Of a stretch of 64,000 nucleotides of DNA, positions 1 through 9,048 are shown piece after piece. Origin of the DNA: Macrococcoides bohemicum. GTDB lineage: Bacteria; Bacillota; Bacilli; Staphylococcales; Staphylococcaceae. A program made the position numbers and the translations under genes. The notes beneath the pieces are model-generated. The model was not told the DNA's origin. It saw nothing but the letters and a program-made list of their open reading frames with translations, and did not search any database. The DNA is taken from positions 248,001-312,000 of the forward strand of contig NZ_PZJG01000001.1 of assembly GCF_003259675.1 (NCBI RefSeq). Direction: 5' to 3'. Numbering within the stretch: the first letter of the stretch is position 1; every line of letters starts with the position of its first letter.

Positions 1-1
1 A

Positions 2-88
2 TTATGTACCTTTTTCTTTAGTAAAGGTGATCAACTTAATAATTTAGTAAGAATGGATATGATATTGGGTATTAAAGATTCTAGATAA
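2..88 (+). CDS. 3' end of a truncated upstream gene, product unknown
   Basis: The frame is open from the window edge to a TAA at 86-88 and ends in the residues LGIKDSR. A strong terminator hairpin starts at the stop codon, which supports this being a real gene end. Only 28 codons are visible, so no family can be assigned. Confidence 0.4.
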   Translation, partial: LCTFFFSKGDQLNNLVRMDMILGIKDSR

Positions 89-117
89 CTCTTCTAATGA
101 AAGAGTTATTTTTTTTA
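87..117 (+). terminator. Rho-independent terminator
   Basis: The arms AACTCTT (87-93) and AAGAGTT (101-107) enclose a 7-nt loop and are followed by a run of T at 109-116. It ends the gene entering from the left edge. Confidence 0.8.
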
Positions 118-181
118 TTTAAGAAATGTAACAAAATGTATTGGTATTAAATGTTATTATTGTTAAAAGGAGATGGTATGT

Positions 182-670
182 TTGAAAGAAGAGATACAGT
201 TCTATTTTAAACATTTTTTTGATTTTGATACTAGTGTAACTAAAGCTAGATATAAGAAACAAAATACGATCTGTTTTATTATTATTCTAATACTCGCAAT
301 TCCGGCATATTTTTTATTTATTAAACTTTATGATGAGCTCTCTTTCAATGAATTAATAAAAATGGAAGATAAGGCATATGAGCAGTATAAAATGAATCAA
401 GGCATATTTTATGTTGTCTTTGCAGGCTTATTTTTTCTGTTGATTCATATCATTCAACTATCAAATGAAATACATCGTTATAATGCACGAGACAAAAATT
501 GGATAAAGCCAATTTTGTATTTACTGATACTATATCTAATTTATATTGTAGTAAACCTCATATTATTTCTGAACAGACAACCTGAATTAATGAGATCAAC
601 TTTTGGTATTTTAATATTGTCTCAGTTTTTATGGATTGGAAATGATGAATTTCTGGAAGGTGAAACATAA
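182..670 (+). CDS. Hypothetical multi-pass membrane protein
   Basis: This 162-residue protein has three clear hydrophobic segments and a possible fourth near the C-terminus. They are separated by short charged loops, one carrying the polar stretch RYNARDKNW. I chose the TTG at 182 because the strong ribosome site AAAAGGAG (165-172) is 9 nt upstream. The in-frame ATG at 173 sits directly against that site and is too close. It lies between a terminator and the pheST promoter, so it is probably a short unit, perhaps with the ORF that follows. I do not recognise the family. Confidence 0.6.
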   Translation: MKEEIQFYFKHFFDFDTSVTKARYKKQNTICFIIILILAIPAYFLFIKLYDELSFNELIKMEDKAYEQYKMNQGIFYVVFAGLFFLLIHIIQLSNEIHRYNARDKNWIKPILYLLILYLIYIVVNLILFLNRQPELMRSTFGILILSQFLWIGNDEFLEGET

Positions 671-727
671 TGATCACACAATTAAAAAGAGAACTAGAAC
701 ATATATAACTTCCAGCTGCTGTTAAAC

Positions 728-898
728 GTGTCTTCAAGTGTAGAATGGGGTACGTCATTATTTACTTTAGCTCCATTTCTAATGTTTATAAGTATTATTT
801 CACTTCTCATATATTTTTCTCGACGTTATAAAAAGATTAATGAACTAGAACACCGCATACGAGATTTGGAAAAGCGTGATAAACGCAATGATTTATAG
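728..898 (+). CDS. Possible small membrane protein, start unclear or frameshifted
   Basis: The frame encodes a hydrophobic helix (residues about 9-27) followed by a basic/acidic tail ending in EKRDKRNDL. The GTG at 728 has no ribosome site. A better-placed ATG at 670, with GGTG upstream, opens a different frame that stops after 12 codons (MITQLKRELEHI). The two parts together would resemble one small protein broken by a frameshift, but they could also be two unrelated short ORFs. The family is not recognised. Confidence 0.3.
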   Translation: MSSSVEWGTSLFTLAPFLMFISIISLLIYFSRRYKKINELEHRIRDLEKRDKRNDL

Positions 899-899
899 G

Positions 900-928
900 T
901 TGAATATAATTTTTTTATTGATTATAAT
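900..928 (+). promoter_or_regulatory. Sigma-A promoter of pheST
   Basis: A -35 TTGAAT (900-905), a 17-bp spacer and a -10 TATAAT (923-928) would start transcription near 935, just ahead of the T-box leader. Confidence 0.7.
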
Positions 929-934
929 AAGTAT

Positions 935-1163
935 TAATGAAATAAAGAACCGATAAAAAGACGTAATATGTGGAAGTGTTCAGAGAACTATCGTTTGGTG
1001 AGAGATAGTCATCGATACATATTTTTTCATCTTTTTGGTTGCTTAATAAGAAGTTAAGCCGGTAGATACCGTTATCATCAACAAGTGTGCACATTTGTGC
1101 AAATTTGGGTGGTACCGCGGAATTCTTTTCGTCCCTTATTCAGGGATGGGAAGGATTTTTTTG
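935..1163 (+). promoter_or_regulatory. T-box riboswitch leader of pheST (Phe, UUC specifier)
   Basis: The conserved T-box sequence GGGTGGTACCGCGG is at 1107-1120, followed by a terminator hairpin built on TCCCT/AGGGA with a T-run near 1156-1162. Stem I can be traced by eye: AACC plus AAAAAG (948-960) pairs with CTTTTT plus GGTT (1031-1040), and AATATGT (965-971) pairs with ACATATT (1017-1023). The internal loop on the 3' side holds UUC followed by A at 1026-1029, a phenylalanine codon at the expected specifier position. Uncharged tRNA-Phe should stabilise the antiterminator and switch on pheST. Confidence 0.9.
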
Positions 1164-1190
1164 TTTCTAAAAATTTAAGGAGGCATCATG

Positions 1191-2261
1191 ATGGAGTTAA
1201 AGGATAAATTACAAGCATTGAAAGAAGAAGCTGTTCAAAAAGTACAGTCGATTTCTGAGAAAAAAGAATTACAGGATATTAAAGTATCTTACTTGGGTAA
1301 AAAAGGTGTCATCACTGGTTTAATGAAAGAAATGAAGTCATTGCCGAATGAAGAGAAGCCAAAGTTTGGTCAACTAGTAAACGATGCACGTCAAACGGTT
1401 GAAAAAGCGATTGCTGAAGTTGAAGAAAAGATACAACGTGATTTAATTAATCGTAAATTAGCAAGTGAAACAGTTGATATCACGTTGCCTCGAAAAGAAT
1501 TAACAAGTGGTGCGAGTCATCCATTAAATCGAATTATTGAAGATATTGAGGATTTATTTGTCGGTTTAGGATATGAAGTTGTTGAAGGATATGAAGTAGA
1601 AAGTGATTATTATAACTTTGAAGCTTTAAATTTACCGAAATCTCACCCGGCGCGTGATATGCAGGATAGTTTCTATATTTCTGAAGAAGTATTAATGCGT
1701 ACACACACGTCTCCTGTTCAAGCTCGAACGTTAGAATCACGTAAGGGTGAAGGACCAGTAAAGATTATTTGCCCAGGTAAAGTATACCGTCGTGATTCAG
1801 ATGATGCTACACATTCACATCAGTTTACACAAATCGAAGGTTTAGTTGTTGATGAGAATATTAAAATGAGTGATTTAAAAGGAACGTTAGAATACTTCGC
1901 CAAGAAGATGTTCGGTGAAGATCGTGAAATCCGTTTACGTCCAAGCTTTTTCCCGTTTACTGAGCCTTCAGTAGAAGTGGATATTTCTTGTTTCAAATGT
2001 AAAGGTAAAGGTTGTAACGTATGTAAAGGAACAGGATGGATTGAGATTTTAGGTGCGGGTATGGTGCATCCGAACGTATTAGAGATGGCAGGATTTGATT
2101 CTAAGAAATACTCTGGTTTCGCATTTGGAATGGGTCCTGACCGTATCGCGATGTTGAAATATGGTATTGAAGATATTCGTCATTTCTATACAAATGATTT
2201 ACGATTTGTAACACAGTTCTTACGTGCTGAAGATGGAGGTAATGTTGATGTTAGTAAGTAA
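1191..2261 (+). CDS. pheS: Phenylalanine--tRNA ligase alpha subunit
   Basis: This is the catalytic alpha chain of the alpha2beta2 enzyme that charges tRNA-Phe with phenylalanine. An N-terminal coiled-coil tRNA-binding arm (about residues 1-90) precedes the class II core, where motif 2 reads [21 protein letters not shown] and motif 3 lies in [15 protein letters not shown] Cys4 cluster ([17 protein letters not shown]) sits before motif 3, as in other Gram-positive PheS. Length (356 aa) is normal. ATG 1191 is 7 nt from AAGGAGG; ATG 1188 is possible. The end overlaps pheT by 14 nt, indicating coupled translation under T-box control. Confidence 0.96.
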   Translation: MELKDKLQALKEEAVQKVQSISEKKELQDIKVSYLGKKGVITGLMKEMKSLPNEEKPKFGQLVNDARQTVEKAIAEVEEKIQRDLINRKLASETVDITLPRKELTSGASHPLNRIIEDIEDLFVGLGYEVVEGYEVESDYYNFEALNLPKSHPARDMQDSFYISEEVLMRTHTSPVQARTLESRKGEGPVKIICPGKVYRRDSDDATHSHQFTQIEGLVVDENIKMSDLKGTLEYFAKKMFGEDREIRLRPSFFPFTEPSVEVDISCFKCKGKGCNVCKGTGWIEILGAGMVHPNVLEMAGFDSKKYSGFAFGMGPDRIAMLKYGIEDIRHFYTNDLRFVTQFLRAEDGGNVDVSK

Positions 2262-4650
2262 AGAATGGTTAAGTGACTACGTTAAAATTGATTTACCGGT
2301 AGAAGAGCTTGCTGAGAAAATTACGCGAAGCGGTATTGAAATTGAAGAAATTATTGATTACAAAAAGGATATTAAAAATTTAGTTGTCGGTTATGTCGAG
2401 TCAAAAGAGAAACATCCTGATGCTGACAAATTAAATGTATGCCAGGTTAATGTTGGTGAGGAAACATTACAAATCGTATGTGGTGCACCAAACGTTGATG
2501 TAGGACAGCATGTCATCGTTTGTTTACCGGGTGGGCGTTTACCAGGTGGCATTAAAATTAAAAAAGCAAAATTACGTGGCATTGAATCAAACGGTATGAT
2601 TTGTTCATTAGGTGAACTAGGTATACCTTCAAACTTAGTGCCGGATGCATATTCTGAAGGTATCTATGTATTTACAGGTGATGTTAAACCTGGACAGGAT
2701 GCTTTGGAAGCATTGGATTTAAACGATGAGGTGATGGAACTAGGTCTTACACCAAATCGTAGTGACTGTATGTCTATGATTGGTACAGCATTTGAAACAA
2801 GTGCATTATATGAAGAAGACTTATCATTCCCGATTTCTGAAATTAATGAAGTTACGGAAGCAGCAAGTGATTACATTTCTATTCATATTGATAACGTGCA
2901 GGCGAGTCCTTATTATGCAGCACGTATTGTCAAAAATGTAAAAATAGGACCATCTCCAGAATACATTCAAAGTCGTTTAATTAAAGCAGGTATTCGTCCG
3001 ATTAATAATGTCGTGGATGTATCAAACTATGTGATGCTTGAATTTGGTCAACCTTTACATATGTTTGATTACGACCAGATCGGCTCTAAAGAAATTTTAG
3101 TGCGTTATGCTAATGATGATGAAGTGATGACGACGTTAGATGATCAGGAACGTAAATTATTATCATCAGATATTGTAATTACGAACGGTGAAAAACCAGT
3201 AGCATTAGCCGGTGTGATGGGTGGAGATTTCTCAGAAGTTACTGATAATACAGTGAACGTGTTAATCGAATCAGCGATGTTTGCACCACTTAATATTCGT
3301 AAAACAGCTGGTCGCTTAAACTTACGCTCTGAATCTTCAAGCCGCTTTGAAAAAGGTGTAGCAGCTGAATTTGTTGAAGATGCGTTAAACCGTGCAGCTT
3401 ATCTCTTACAGGAAAATGCGCAAGGTGAAGTATTAAGCGGTATCGTATCAGCTGGCACATTACCTGCATTAACAAGAAATGTAGAAATTACAACGGAAGA
3501 TATTAACCGTTTAATCGGATTCGAAATTTCAACCACTGAAATTAAAAATATTTTTGAGCGTCTCGGCTTTGAATCTAAAGTGGATGGCGATGCATTTAGC
3601 GTTGTTGTACCAAGTCGTCGTGGCGATATCACAATTAAAGAAGATTTAGTTGAAGAGGTTGCTCGTATTTATGGTTATGATGCTTTGCCAGCAACATTAC
3701 CTGTGACAAAGACGAATAAACAAGTTGGACTTACAGATTATCAGGCGAAACGTCGTGCTGTGAAATCATTATTACAAGGTTTAGGGTTAAACCAAGCAAT
3801 TACGTATGCATTAGTTTCAAAAGAAAAAGCACAACAGTTTGCATTGAAACAAGCAGATACTGTTAAGTTACTTATGCCGATGAGTGCTGATCATGCTGAA
3901 TTACGTCAGTCATTAATTCCACATTTAGTTGATGTTGTCGTTTATAATAATGCTCGTCAATTGAAGAATGTGGCATTTTATGAAGTAGGAAACACGTTCT
4001 TTAAAGTTGAAGGTGAAGAATTACCATCTGAAGAGGAGCATATTGCGGGTATTATCACTGGAGAAGTAACGCCAAGTTATCATCAAGGTAAAAAAGAAAC
4101 CGTTGATTTCTTCCATGTAAAAGGAATTGTTGAAGCAATCAGTGAACGTTTAGGTATTAAGTTTGAATATCGTCGTTCTGATGAGACTTTATTACACCCT
4201 GGACGTAGTGCTGATATATTTGTCGATGATAAAAAGGTTGGTATCATTGGACAATTGCATCCTTCATTTGAATCAGATAACGACTTAAAAGAAACGTATA
4301 TTTTTGAACTTGATTTAAAAGCTTTATTAAATGATGTTCAAGGTCAGATTATCTATAACATGATTCCGAAGTTCCCTGGAACAAATAGAGATATTGCATT
4401 AGAAGTTGAGCGTTCATTAGATACTGGTGAATTAATTAAAGTGATTGAAGCAGCTGATAGTAAGTTACTGCAATCAGCAAAAGTATTTGATGTTTATGAA
4501 GGTGAACATATTGCTTCGGACAAGAAATCTGTGGCAATACGTTTAGAGTTCTTAAATCCTGAACAAACATTAACAGATGAAGATATCAAACCGATTTATG
4601 ACAAAGTATTAGAAAACTTAACGGCAACAGGTGCTAAGTTAAGAGGATAA
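2248..4650 (+). CDS. pheT: Phenylalanine--tRNA ligase beta subunit
   Basis: The beta subunit supplies editing and tRNA binding to the PheS/PheT heterotetramer. In order it shows an N-terminal tRNA-binding OB fold (about 40-150, with CGAPNV), the B3/4 editing region around FGQPLHMFD, a B5 domain, a degenerate synthetase-like core, and a C-terminal FDX-ACB domain (after about residue 700). Its 800 aa is typical. I set the start at ATG 2248 ([12 protein letters not shown]), 7 nt after GGAGGT; the frame is open upstream but lacks a better site. It is the second gene of the pheST operon and is followed by a strong terminator. Confidence 0.96.
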   Translation: MLVSKEWLSDYVKIDLPVEELAEKITRSGIEIEEIIDYKKDIKNLVVGYVESKEKHPDADKLNVCQVNVGEETLQIVCGAPNVDVGQHVIVCLPGGRLPGGIKIKKAKLRGIESNGMICSLGELGIPSNLVPDAYSEGIYVFTGDVKPGQDALEALDLNDEVMELGLTPNRSDCMSMIGTAFETSALYEEDLSFPISEINEVTEAASDYISIHIDNVQASPYYAARIVKNVKIGPSPEYIQSRLIKAGIRPINNVVDVSNYVMLEFGQPLHMFDYDQIGSKEILVRYANDDEVMTTLDDQERKLLSSDIVITNGEKPVALAGVMGGDFSEVTDNTVNVLIESAMFAPLNIRKTAGRLNLRSESSSRFEKGVAAEFVEDALNRAAYLLQENAQGEVLSGIVSAGTLPALTRNVEITTEDINRLIGFEISTTEIKNIFERLGFESKVDGDAFSVVVPSRRGDITIKEDLVEEVARIYGYDALPATLPVTKTNKQVGLTDYQAKRRAVKSLLQGLGLNQAITYALVSKEKAQQFALKQADTVKLLMPMSADHAELRQSLIPHLVDVVVYNNARQLKNVAFYEVGNTFFKVEGEELPSEEEHIAGIITGEVTPSYHQGKKETVDFFHVKGIVEAISERLGIKFEYRRSDETLLHPGRSADIFVDDKKVGIIGQLHPSFESDNDLKETYIFELDLKALLNDVQGQIIYNMIPKFPGTNRDIALEVERSLDTGELIKVIEAADSKLLQSAKVFDVYEGEHIASDKKSVAIRLEFLNPEQTLTDEDIKPIYDKVLENLTATGAKLRG

Positions 4651-4658
4651 TATTTGTT

Positions 4659-4690
4659 AAGAGGTCATCATTTACGATGGCCTCTTTTTG
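4659..4690 (+). terminator. Rho-independent terminator after pheT
   Basis: AAGAGGTCATC (4659-4669) pairs with GATGGCCTCTT (4676-4686), with a G-T wobble, and is followed by Ts. Confidence 0.85.
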
Positions 4691-4757
4691 TTGTGTTTTT
4701 TGAGAAGGATATTGTATATTTATTTTGTGTTAACATATGTTAAATGAGGTGAAAACT

Positions 4758-5252
4758 TTGTTTTTGAAGACACGGATTTTAAATCAATATGAGCGTTATA
4801 TTTTAGAAGTTGCTGGACGTTATGAAATGGATGATTTTGATAAAGAAAATTTATTTACTTCTGAGAAAGGGTTGCTTGGTGAAGAACAATTTTATGAGCG
4901 GATCAAAGATTGTAGTGGAGGAGCTAAGTTGTGGGATATGCGACTTAGATTAAACGGTCAATCACAGTATGATTTTATTATTATATCAAATGGGAAGATT
5001 ATGCATTTTGATACGAAATATTATGAAGGACAATATAATTATGTTGATGGTAATTTTATAAGTGAAAATGGCTATGTCATTCATAATCCTATAGCATTGC
5101 AAACAAAACAACATATGAGATTATTGCGATTTGTAGATAAAATGGGATTTGGTTATCGAGTATTGAGTTTTATAATTTTTGTTGGTGAACAATTTAATGT
5201 AAGTGGGTTTAATGGAAACGGTAGTATAAACACAATACGATTGCTACCTTAA
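4758..5252 (+). CDS. NERD-domain (nuclease-related) protein, possibly short
   Basis: The protein carries the usual NERD sequence order: a GLLGEEQFYERI block, then a QYDFIII strand, an acidic/His strand (IMHFDTKYYEGQYN) and a late Gln/Lys helix (ALQTKQHMRLLRF). NERD domains are thought to be nuclease-like and often occur in staphylococcal proteins of unknown role. TTG 4758 is chosen because GAGGTG lies 6 nt upstream; ATG 4737 has no site. At 164 aa it has little beyond the NERD core, whereas many relatives have C-terminal extensions, so it may be naturally minimal or truncated. It is a single gene between the pheT terminator and the convergent rnhC unit. Confidence 0.75.
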   Translation: MFLKTRILNQYERYILEVAGRYEMDDFDKENLFTSEKGLLGEEQFYERIKDCSGGAKLWDMRLRLNGQSQYDFIIISNGKIMHFDTKYYEGQYNYVDGNFISENGYVIHNPIALQTKQHMRLLRFVDKMGFGYRVLSFIIFVGEQFNVSGFNGNGSINTIRLLP

Positions 5253-5276
5253 GTAGAAATAGAAAAATCAAACAGC

Positions 5277-5307
5277 AAGCGGTAGTATTACTAAAATACA
5301 ACCGCTT
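5277..5307. terminator. Hairpin between convergent genes
   Basis: The 13-nt arms at 5277-5289 and 5295-5307 match with one mismatch around a 5-nt loop. It lies between the NERD gene and the minus-strand rnhC unit. Neither side has a clean T-run, so its strength as a bidirectional terminator is uncertain. Confidence 0.45.
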
Positions 5308-5322
5308 CCTCCAATGATAATC

Positions 5323-5421
5323 TCATTTCCTGCGTCTATCGATTAGATTCACTTTGATATACCACAATAAATACACAAATACTAATAACCCTAACGTCAT
5401 GTATAAGTAATCCATCATCAT
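5323..5421 (-). CDS. Small single-pass membrane protein downstream of rnhC
   Basis: This 32-codon ORF begins MMMDYLYMTLG and consists almost entirely of one hydrophobic helix ending in the basic tail DRRRK. A good ribosome site (AGGAGTG) precedes the ATG, and the gene starts only 10 nt after the rnhC stop, so it is probably translated from the rnhC transcript. It resembles small membrane subunits in general shape, but no partner gene lies nearby and no function can be given. Confidence 0.6.
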   Translation of the reverse strand: MMMDYLYMTLGLLVFVYLLWYIKVNLIDRRRK

Positions 5422-5431
5422 ATTTTCACTC

Positions 5432-6364
5432 CTATTTTTTCTTATTGACTAAACTTAATGCTTTCTCGCGATTTTTAAAGTCTTTTTTTGTAATACTGTC
5501 TAAATAAGCAATCCCTTTTCTTTCAATTATCTTTGCTGCTTCTAAATCAACTTTAGCTCCGGCACCTTTTGTAATGTGTATTCCAGTCTCACGGATAATC
5601 TGATCGTAATACTTAACAAAAGCGTATCTCGCAATAATGGAACTTGCTGCAATCGCGATTGATTTTGATTCTCCTTTTGTTTCGAAGCGGGTTTTCTCGC
5701 GTTCCGGAATTGCAGTCAACGCATAATTCTCATACACGCCCTGCACAGCAAACTGGTCAATCACTATATAATCGAGTGGTGCGCCATCAATTTTCTTCAA
5801 TACATTCGTAATCGCCTGGTTATGTAACACTGCTTTCATCTTAACTTGTGACCATCCAATCGCTTTTCGTTCATTATATTTAGGATTATCTAATACTAAC
5901 AATGAATGAGGGATAATCGGGATGATTTGTTCTGCAAGTGCAATGATCTTATCATCCTTTAAATTTTTAGAATCCATAACGCCAAGCACTTTTAATATTT
6001 CTGCATTCTTCTTAGAAACATAGCTGGCCACTACAGTCATTGGGCCGAAGAAATCTCCTGATCCTGCTTCGTCACTGCCGATGCAGTTAAATGCATCATA
6101 ACTTATTGTTTTTCCGGTAACATTCTTCTTTGTTTCACTACTGCCAGCCAATTTAATGCCTGCATTTCCAAGTAACTTTATTGCAAGCGTTTCACTAGCA
6201 CTACCTTGTACCATAAATTTATTCGAATTGTAAATTGTTACTGTATGACCTTCAATTTTCTTACGATATTTCGAACCCGCTGGTAAATTGCTATCGCTCT
6301 CTGGTAGTAAACTGATTATTTTACTTGCTGATTTTTCATCTAATTGGTAAACATTCGAGCTCAT
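5432..6364 (-). CDS. rnhC: Ribonuclease HIII
   Basis: It cleaves the RNA strand of RNA-DNA hybrids. An N-terminal substrate-binding domain (about residues 1-85) is followed by the RNase HII/HIII fold. The catalytic signature GSDEAGSGDFFGP starts at residue 96 with D98-E99, and two more acidic positions lie in VMDSKNLKD and VIDQF. The conserved SIAIAASSIIARYAF helix is present. Length (310 aa) is usual. The ATG at 6364 follows GGAGTG by 8 nt. The gene runs divergently from zapA, with a 107-bp shared promoter region. Confidence 0.95.
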   Translation of the reverse strand: MSSNVYQLDEKSASKIISLLPESDSNLPAGSKYRKKIEGHTVTIYNSNKFMVQGSASETLAIKLLGNAGIKLAGSSETKKNVTGKTISYDAFNCIGSDEAGSGDFFGPMTVVASYVSKKNAEILKVLGVMDSKNLKDDKIIALAEQIIPIIPHSLLVLDNPKYNERKAIGWSQVKMKAVLHNQAITNVLKKIDGAPLDYIVIDQFAVQGVYENYALTAIPEREKTRFETKGESKSIAIAASSIIARYAFVKYYDQIIRETGIHITKGAGAKVDLEAAKIIERKGIAYLDSITKKDFKNREKALSLVNKKK

Positions 6365-6471
6365 AAATATGTCACTCCGTATTTTTTTCTTAACTTATAT
6401 GTTTTTATTGTATAACTTCCTCTAAAAATGGTAACATAAACAGTAATAAAAGACGATGTTGGAGTGATTTT

Positions 6472-6747
6472 ATGGGAGAATTTAAAAATCGTATCACTGT
6501 AACAATATATGACCAACATTATACGATTATTGGTGAAGATGAGCCGAGTCATATCCGACACGTGGCTAGTCTCGTAGATGACCGAATCAATGAAATTGCC
6601 CGAGTGAGTGCTGGACTTGACACTTCACGTAAAGCAGTGCTGGCGGCGGTAAATATAATGGATGATTATGTGAAGTTACAAGAAGAGTACGAAATCTTAA
6701 GACAAAAGTTAATCAATATAGAAAGAATAGGCGAACAAAATGATTAA
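6472..6747 (+). CDS. zapA: Cell division protein ZapA
   Basis: ZapA binds FtsZ and bundles its filaments at the division septum. The 91-residue protein has the short N-terminal beta region (NRITVTIYDQHYTIIGED) and a long C-terminal coiled coil used for dimerisation. GGAGTG precedes the start. The end overlaps cvpA by 8 nt, so the two are co-translated, and the zapA-cvpA-polX-mutS2 order is conserved among Firmicutes. Confidence 0.9.
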   Translation: MGEFKNRITVTIYDQHYTIIGEDEPSHIRHVASLVDDRINEIARVSAGLDTSRKAVLAAVNIMDDYVKLQEEYEILRQKLINIERIGEQND

Positions 6748-7291
6748 TTTATTATTATTATTTTTCTTGATCCTTGGTACTGTGATTGGATTGAGAAGAG
6801 GTTTTATATTACAATCATTGCATTTACTGGGGACGATTGGTTCACTGATTATTGCCCGTATGTATTATGCAGAACTTGCAAAGCATCTTGTACTCATCAT
6901 TCCTTTTCCATCAGCAGAAGGTAATTATAAATCCGAATTTTTAAATATGGTTACGAATGAAATGACATTTTATAATGTCGTGAGTTTTATAATCATTTTC
7001 TTTATGAGTAAAGTGATTTTACAAATTGTTGCAACAGTCTTTGATTATATTTCGCAGTTACCACTGCTTAAACAATTAAATGCATCACTAGGTGCGGTGT
7101 TAGGTTTTATCGAATGTTATCTGCTGTTATTCATCGTACTATTTTTATTTTCGATGATGCCAAATGGCTGGATTCAGGAACATTTACAAGGTAGTTTTAT
7201 TTCTAACTTTATCGTTAACTATACACCTTTTTTAAGTGGCATTGCTAAATCATGGTGGGAAAATATCGGTTTGATTCAAATATTCAAATAA
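6740..7291 (+). CDS. CvpA family membrane protein
   Basis: This protein of 183 residues has four hydrophobic segments, starting with MINLLLLFFLILGTVIGLRRGF, which includes the Gly-Arg-Arg-Gly turn typical of CvpA. The E. coli founder is needed for colicin V production, but the role in Gram-positives is not settled. It is translationally coupled to zapA and ends at a terminator, so zapA-cvpA probably form a transcription unit with partial read-through to polX. Confidence 0.85.
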   Translation: MINLLLLFFLILGTVIGLRRGFILQSLHLLGTIGSLIIARMYYAELAKHLVLIIPFPSAEGNYKSEFLNMVTNEMTFYNVVSFIIIFFMSKVILQIVATVFDYISQLPLLKQLNASLGAVLGFIECYLLLFIVLFLFSMMPNGWIQEHLQGSFISNFIVNYTPFLSGIAKSWWENIGLIQIFK

Positions 7292-7323
7292 AGTCATAGG
7301 CAAAAGTGTCTATGACTTTTATT
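7289..7323 (+). terminator. Terminator after cvpA
   Basis: AAGTCATAG (7291-7299) and CTATGACTT (7310-7318) form a perfect 9-bp stem followed by TTATT. The T-run is short, so polX may receive read-through. Confidence 0.7.
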
Positions 7324-7336
7324 ATGGAGGATGAAC

Positions 7337-9043
7337 ATGTTAAATAAAAAAGATTATATAAAGCAGCTTGAAACAATTGCTACGTATCTCGAATTATCAG
7401 GTGAAAATCCATTTAAAATCTCTGCTTATCGTAAAGCTGCGGCAAATATTGAAACTTTTCAGGGAGATATTAACACGCTTCAAAATTTCACAGAAATTAA
7501 AGGTGTTGGTAAAGGTGTAGCTGAAGTACTGGATGACATCAAGCAGAACGGTGAATCTTCGCTATTATTAACTTTGAAAGAATCAACCCCGCAAGGATTG
7601 ATTCAGATGCTGAAAATTCGTAATCTAGGTGCTAAAAAAATTGTGAAGATTAATAATGCACTGGGTATCGATGATATCGAACAATTGAAGCAGGCATGCA
7701 TCGATAATAAGATAAGTGAACTGCCGGGATTCGGTAAAAAAAGTGAAGAAAATATATTAAAAGGTATCGAAGAGATGCTTACGATGACTGCAAAGTTAAG
7801 CATTTATCAAATGCATCAATTTACACAGATGATAGATGTGTATCTCGCTGAATCAAAAGACATATTACAATTTGATGCAACAGGAAGTTTCAGAAGGAAA
7901 AATGAATTCTCGAGTGATATTGATTACATCATTAATACAACTGATAGAAAATCAGTTTCAAGATATATAAGTGGAGCACCATTTATTAAAGAGGTTGAGC
8001 TTCAAGGTAATGAAAAAATTACGGTGCAGATTGAGCGTGATGATTTAGTGACGACAGCGGATTTCAGATTTACAGATACAATAGGCTATGCACATATGCT
8101 TCAGCATTTCACTGGCAGTAAGGATCATAATATTCGTATCAGACAGTTAGCTAAAGCAAAGCATGAAAAGATTAATGAATACGGTATTACAAAAGAAGAT
8201 GGGTCACTTATTCAATATGCAACAGAAAATGAAATCTACCGTCACTTTAATGTCAACTATATTCCGCCCGAAATGCGCACAGATGGTTCAGAATTTGATA
8301 TTCAAAATCTTGATGAAATTATCACTTTAAATGACATTAAGGGTGATATTCATATGCATACGACTTACAGCGATGGTGCGCATTCTATCGAACAGATGAT
8401 TGAACGTGCAATTGAAAAGGGATATGAATACATCGCAATTACTGATCACTCAAAAAGTTTATTTGTAGCAAATGGTTTATCTGAAGAGCGTTTACTTGAG
8501 CAAAATGCATTGATTAAGTCTTTGAACAAACAATATAATGAGATAGACATATATTCAGGTATTGAAATGGATATATTAGGTGACGGCTCGATGGATTATA
8601 ATGATGATATATTAAAAGAACTCGACTATGTTATCGGTGCGATACATCAATCGCTCACACAATCTGAAGAGGATATTATGAAACGACTTAAAAATGCCTG
8701 CGAAAATCCATATGTCAGACATATTGCACACCCAACTGGAAGATTAATCGGTAAAAGACACGGGTATGCTGTGAATATTGAACAATTGATCCAAATGGCG
8801 AAAGAAACAAATACAGTACTTGAAATAAACGCACATCCAATGCGCTTAGATTTATCAGCGGACATATTAAGACAATATCCGGATTTACAATTAACCATTA
8901 ATACGGATGCACATGCGATTAATCAACTTGATTTAATGCCTTATGGCGTAGGTACGGCAATTAAAGGTCGTGTGAAGAAAAATCAGGTTATCAATACGAT
9001 GGACCGTGCAACGTTTAAAGAATGGGTAACAAAAGGGAAGTAA
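7337..9043 (+). CDS. polX: DNA polymerase X family protein with PHP domain
   Basis: PolX acts in base-excision and gap-filling repair. The order is an N-terminal 8-kDa/HhH region (about 1-130, with IKGVGKGVAEVL and LPGFGKKSEENIL), a polymerase beta-like palm (GSFRRKNEFSSDIDYII, carrying the metal-binding aspartates) and a C-terminal PHP phosphoesterase domain (from about 335, with HMHTTYSDGAHS, ITDHSKS, HPTGR and NTDAH). The PHP domain is expected to give 3'-5' exonuclease or AP-endonuclease activity. ATG 7337 is 6 nt from GGAGG; ATG 7331 abuts that site. Its 568 aa matches Bacillus PolX. mutS2 starts 5 nt after the stop. Confidence 0.94.
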   Translation: MLNKKDYIKQLETIATYLELSGENPFKISAYRKAAANIETFQGDINTLQNFTEIKGVGKGVAEVLDDIKQNGESSLLLTLKESTPQGLIQMLKIRNLGAKKIVKINNALGIDDIEQLKQACIDNKISELPGFGKKSEENILKGIEEMLTMTAKLSIYQMHQFTQMIDVYLAESKDILQFDATGSFRRKNEFSSDIDYIINTTDRKSVSRYISGAPFIKEVELQGNEKITVQIERDDLVTTADFRFTDTIGYAHMLQHFTGSKDHNIRIRQLAKAKHEKINEYGITKEDGSLIQYATENEIYRHFNVNYIPPEMRTDGSEFDIQNLDEIITLNDIKGDIHMHTTYSDGAHSIEQMIERAIEKGYEYIAITDHSKSLFVANGLSEERLLEQNALIKSLNKQYNEIDIYSGIEMDILGDGSMDYNDDILKELDYVIGAIHQSLTQSEEDIMKRLKNACENPYVRHIAHPTGRLIGKRHGYAVNIEQLIQMAKETNTVLEINAHPMRLDLSADILRQYPDLQLTINTDAHAINQLDLMPYGVGTAIKGRVKKNQVINTMDRATFKEWVTKGK

Positions 9044-9048
9044 CATTT

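Noticed and set aside
558-758. Minus-strand ORF of 66 codons across the end of the first membrane protein gene
   Set aside because: It overlaps plus-strand coding sequence, lacks a ribosome site, and its composition is that of an antisense shadow.
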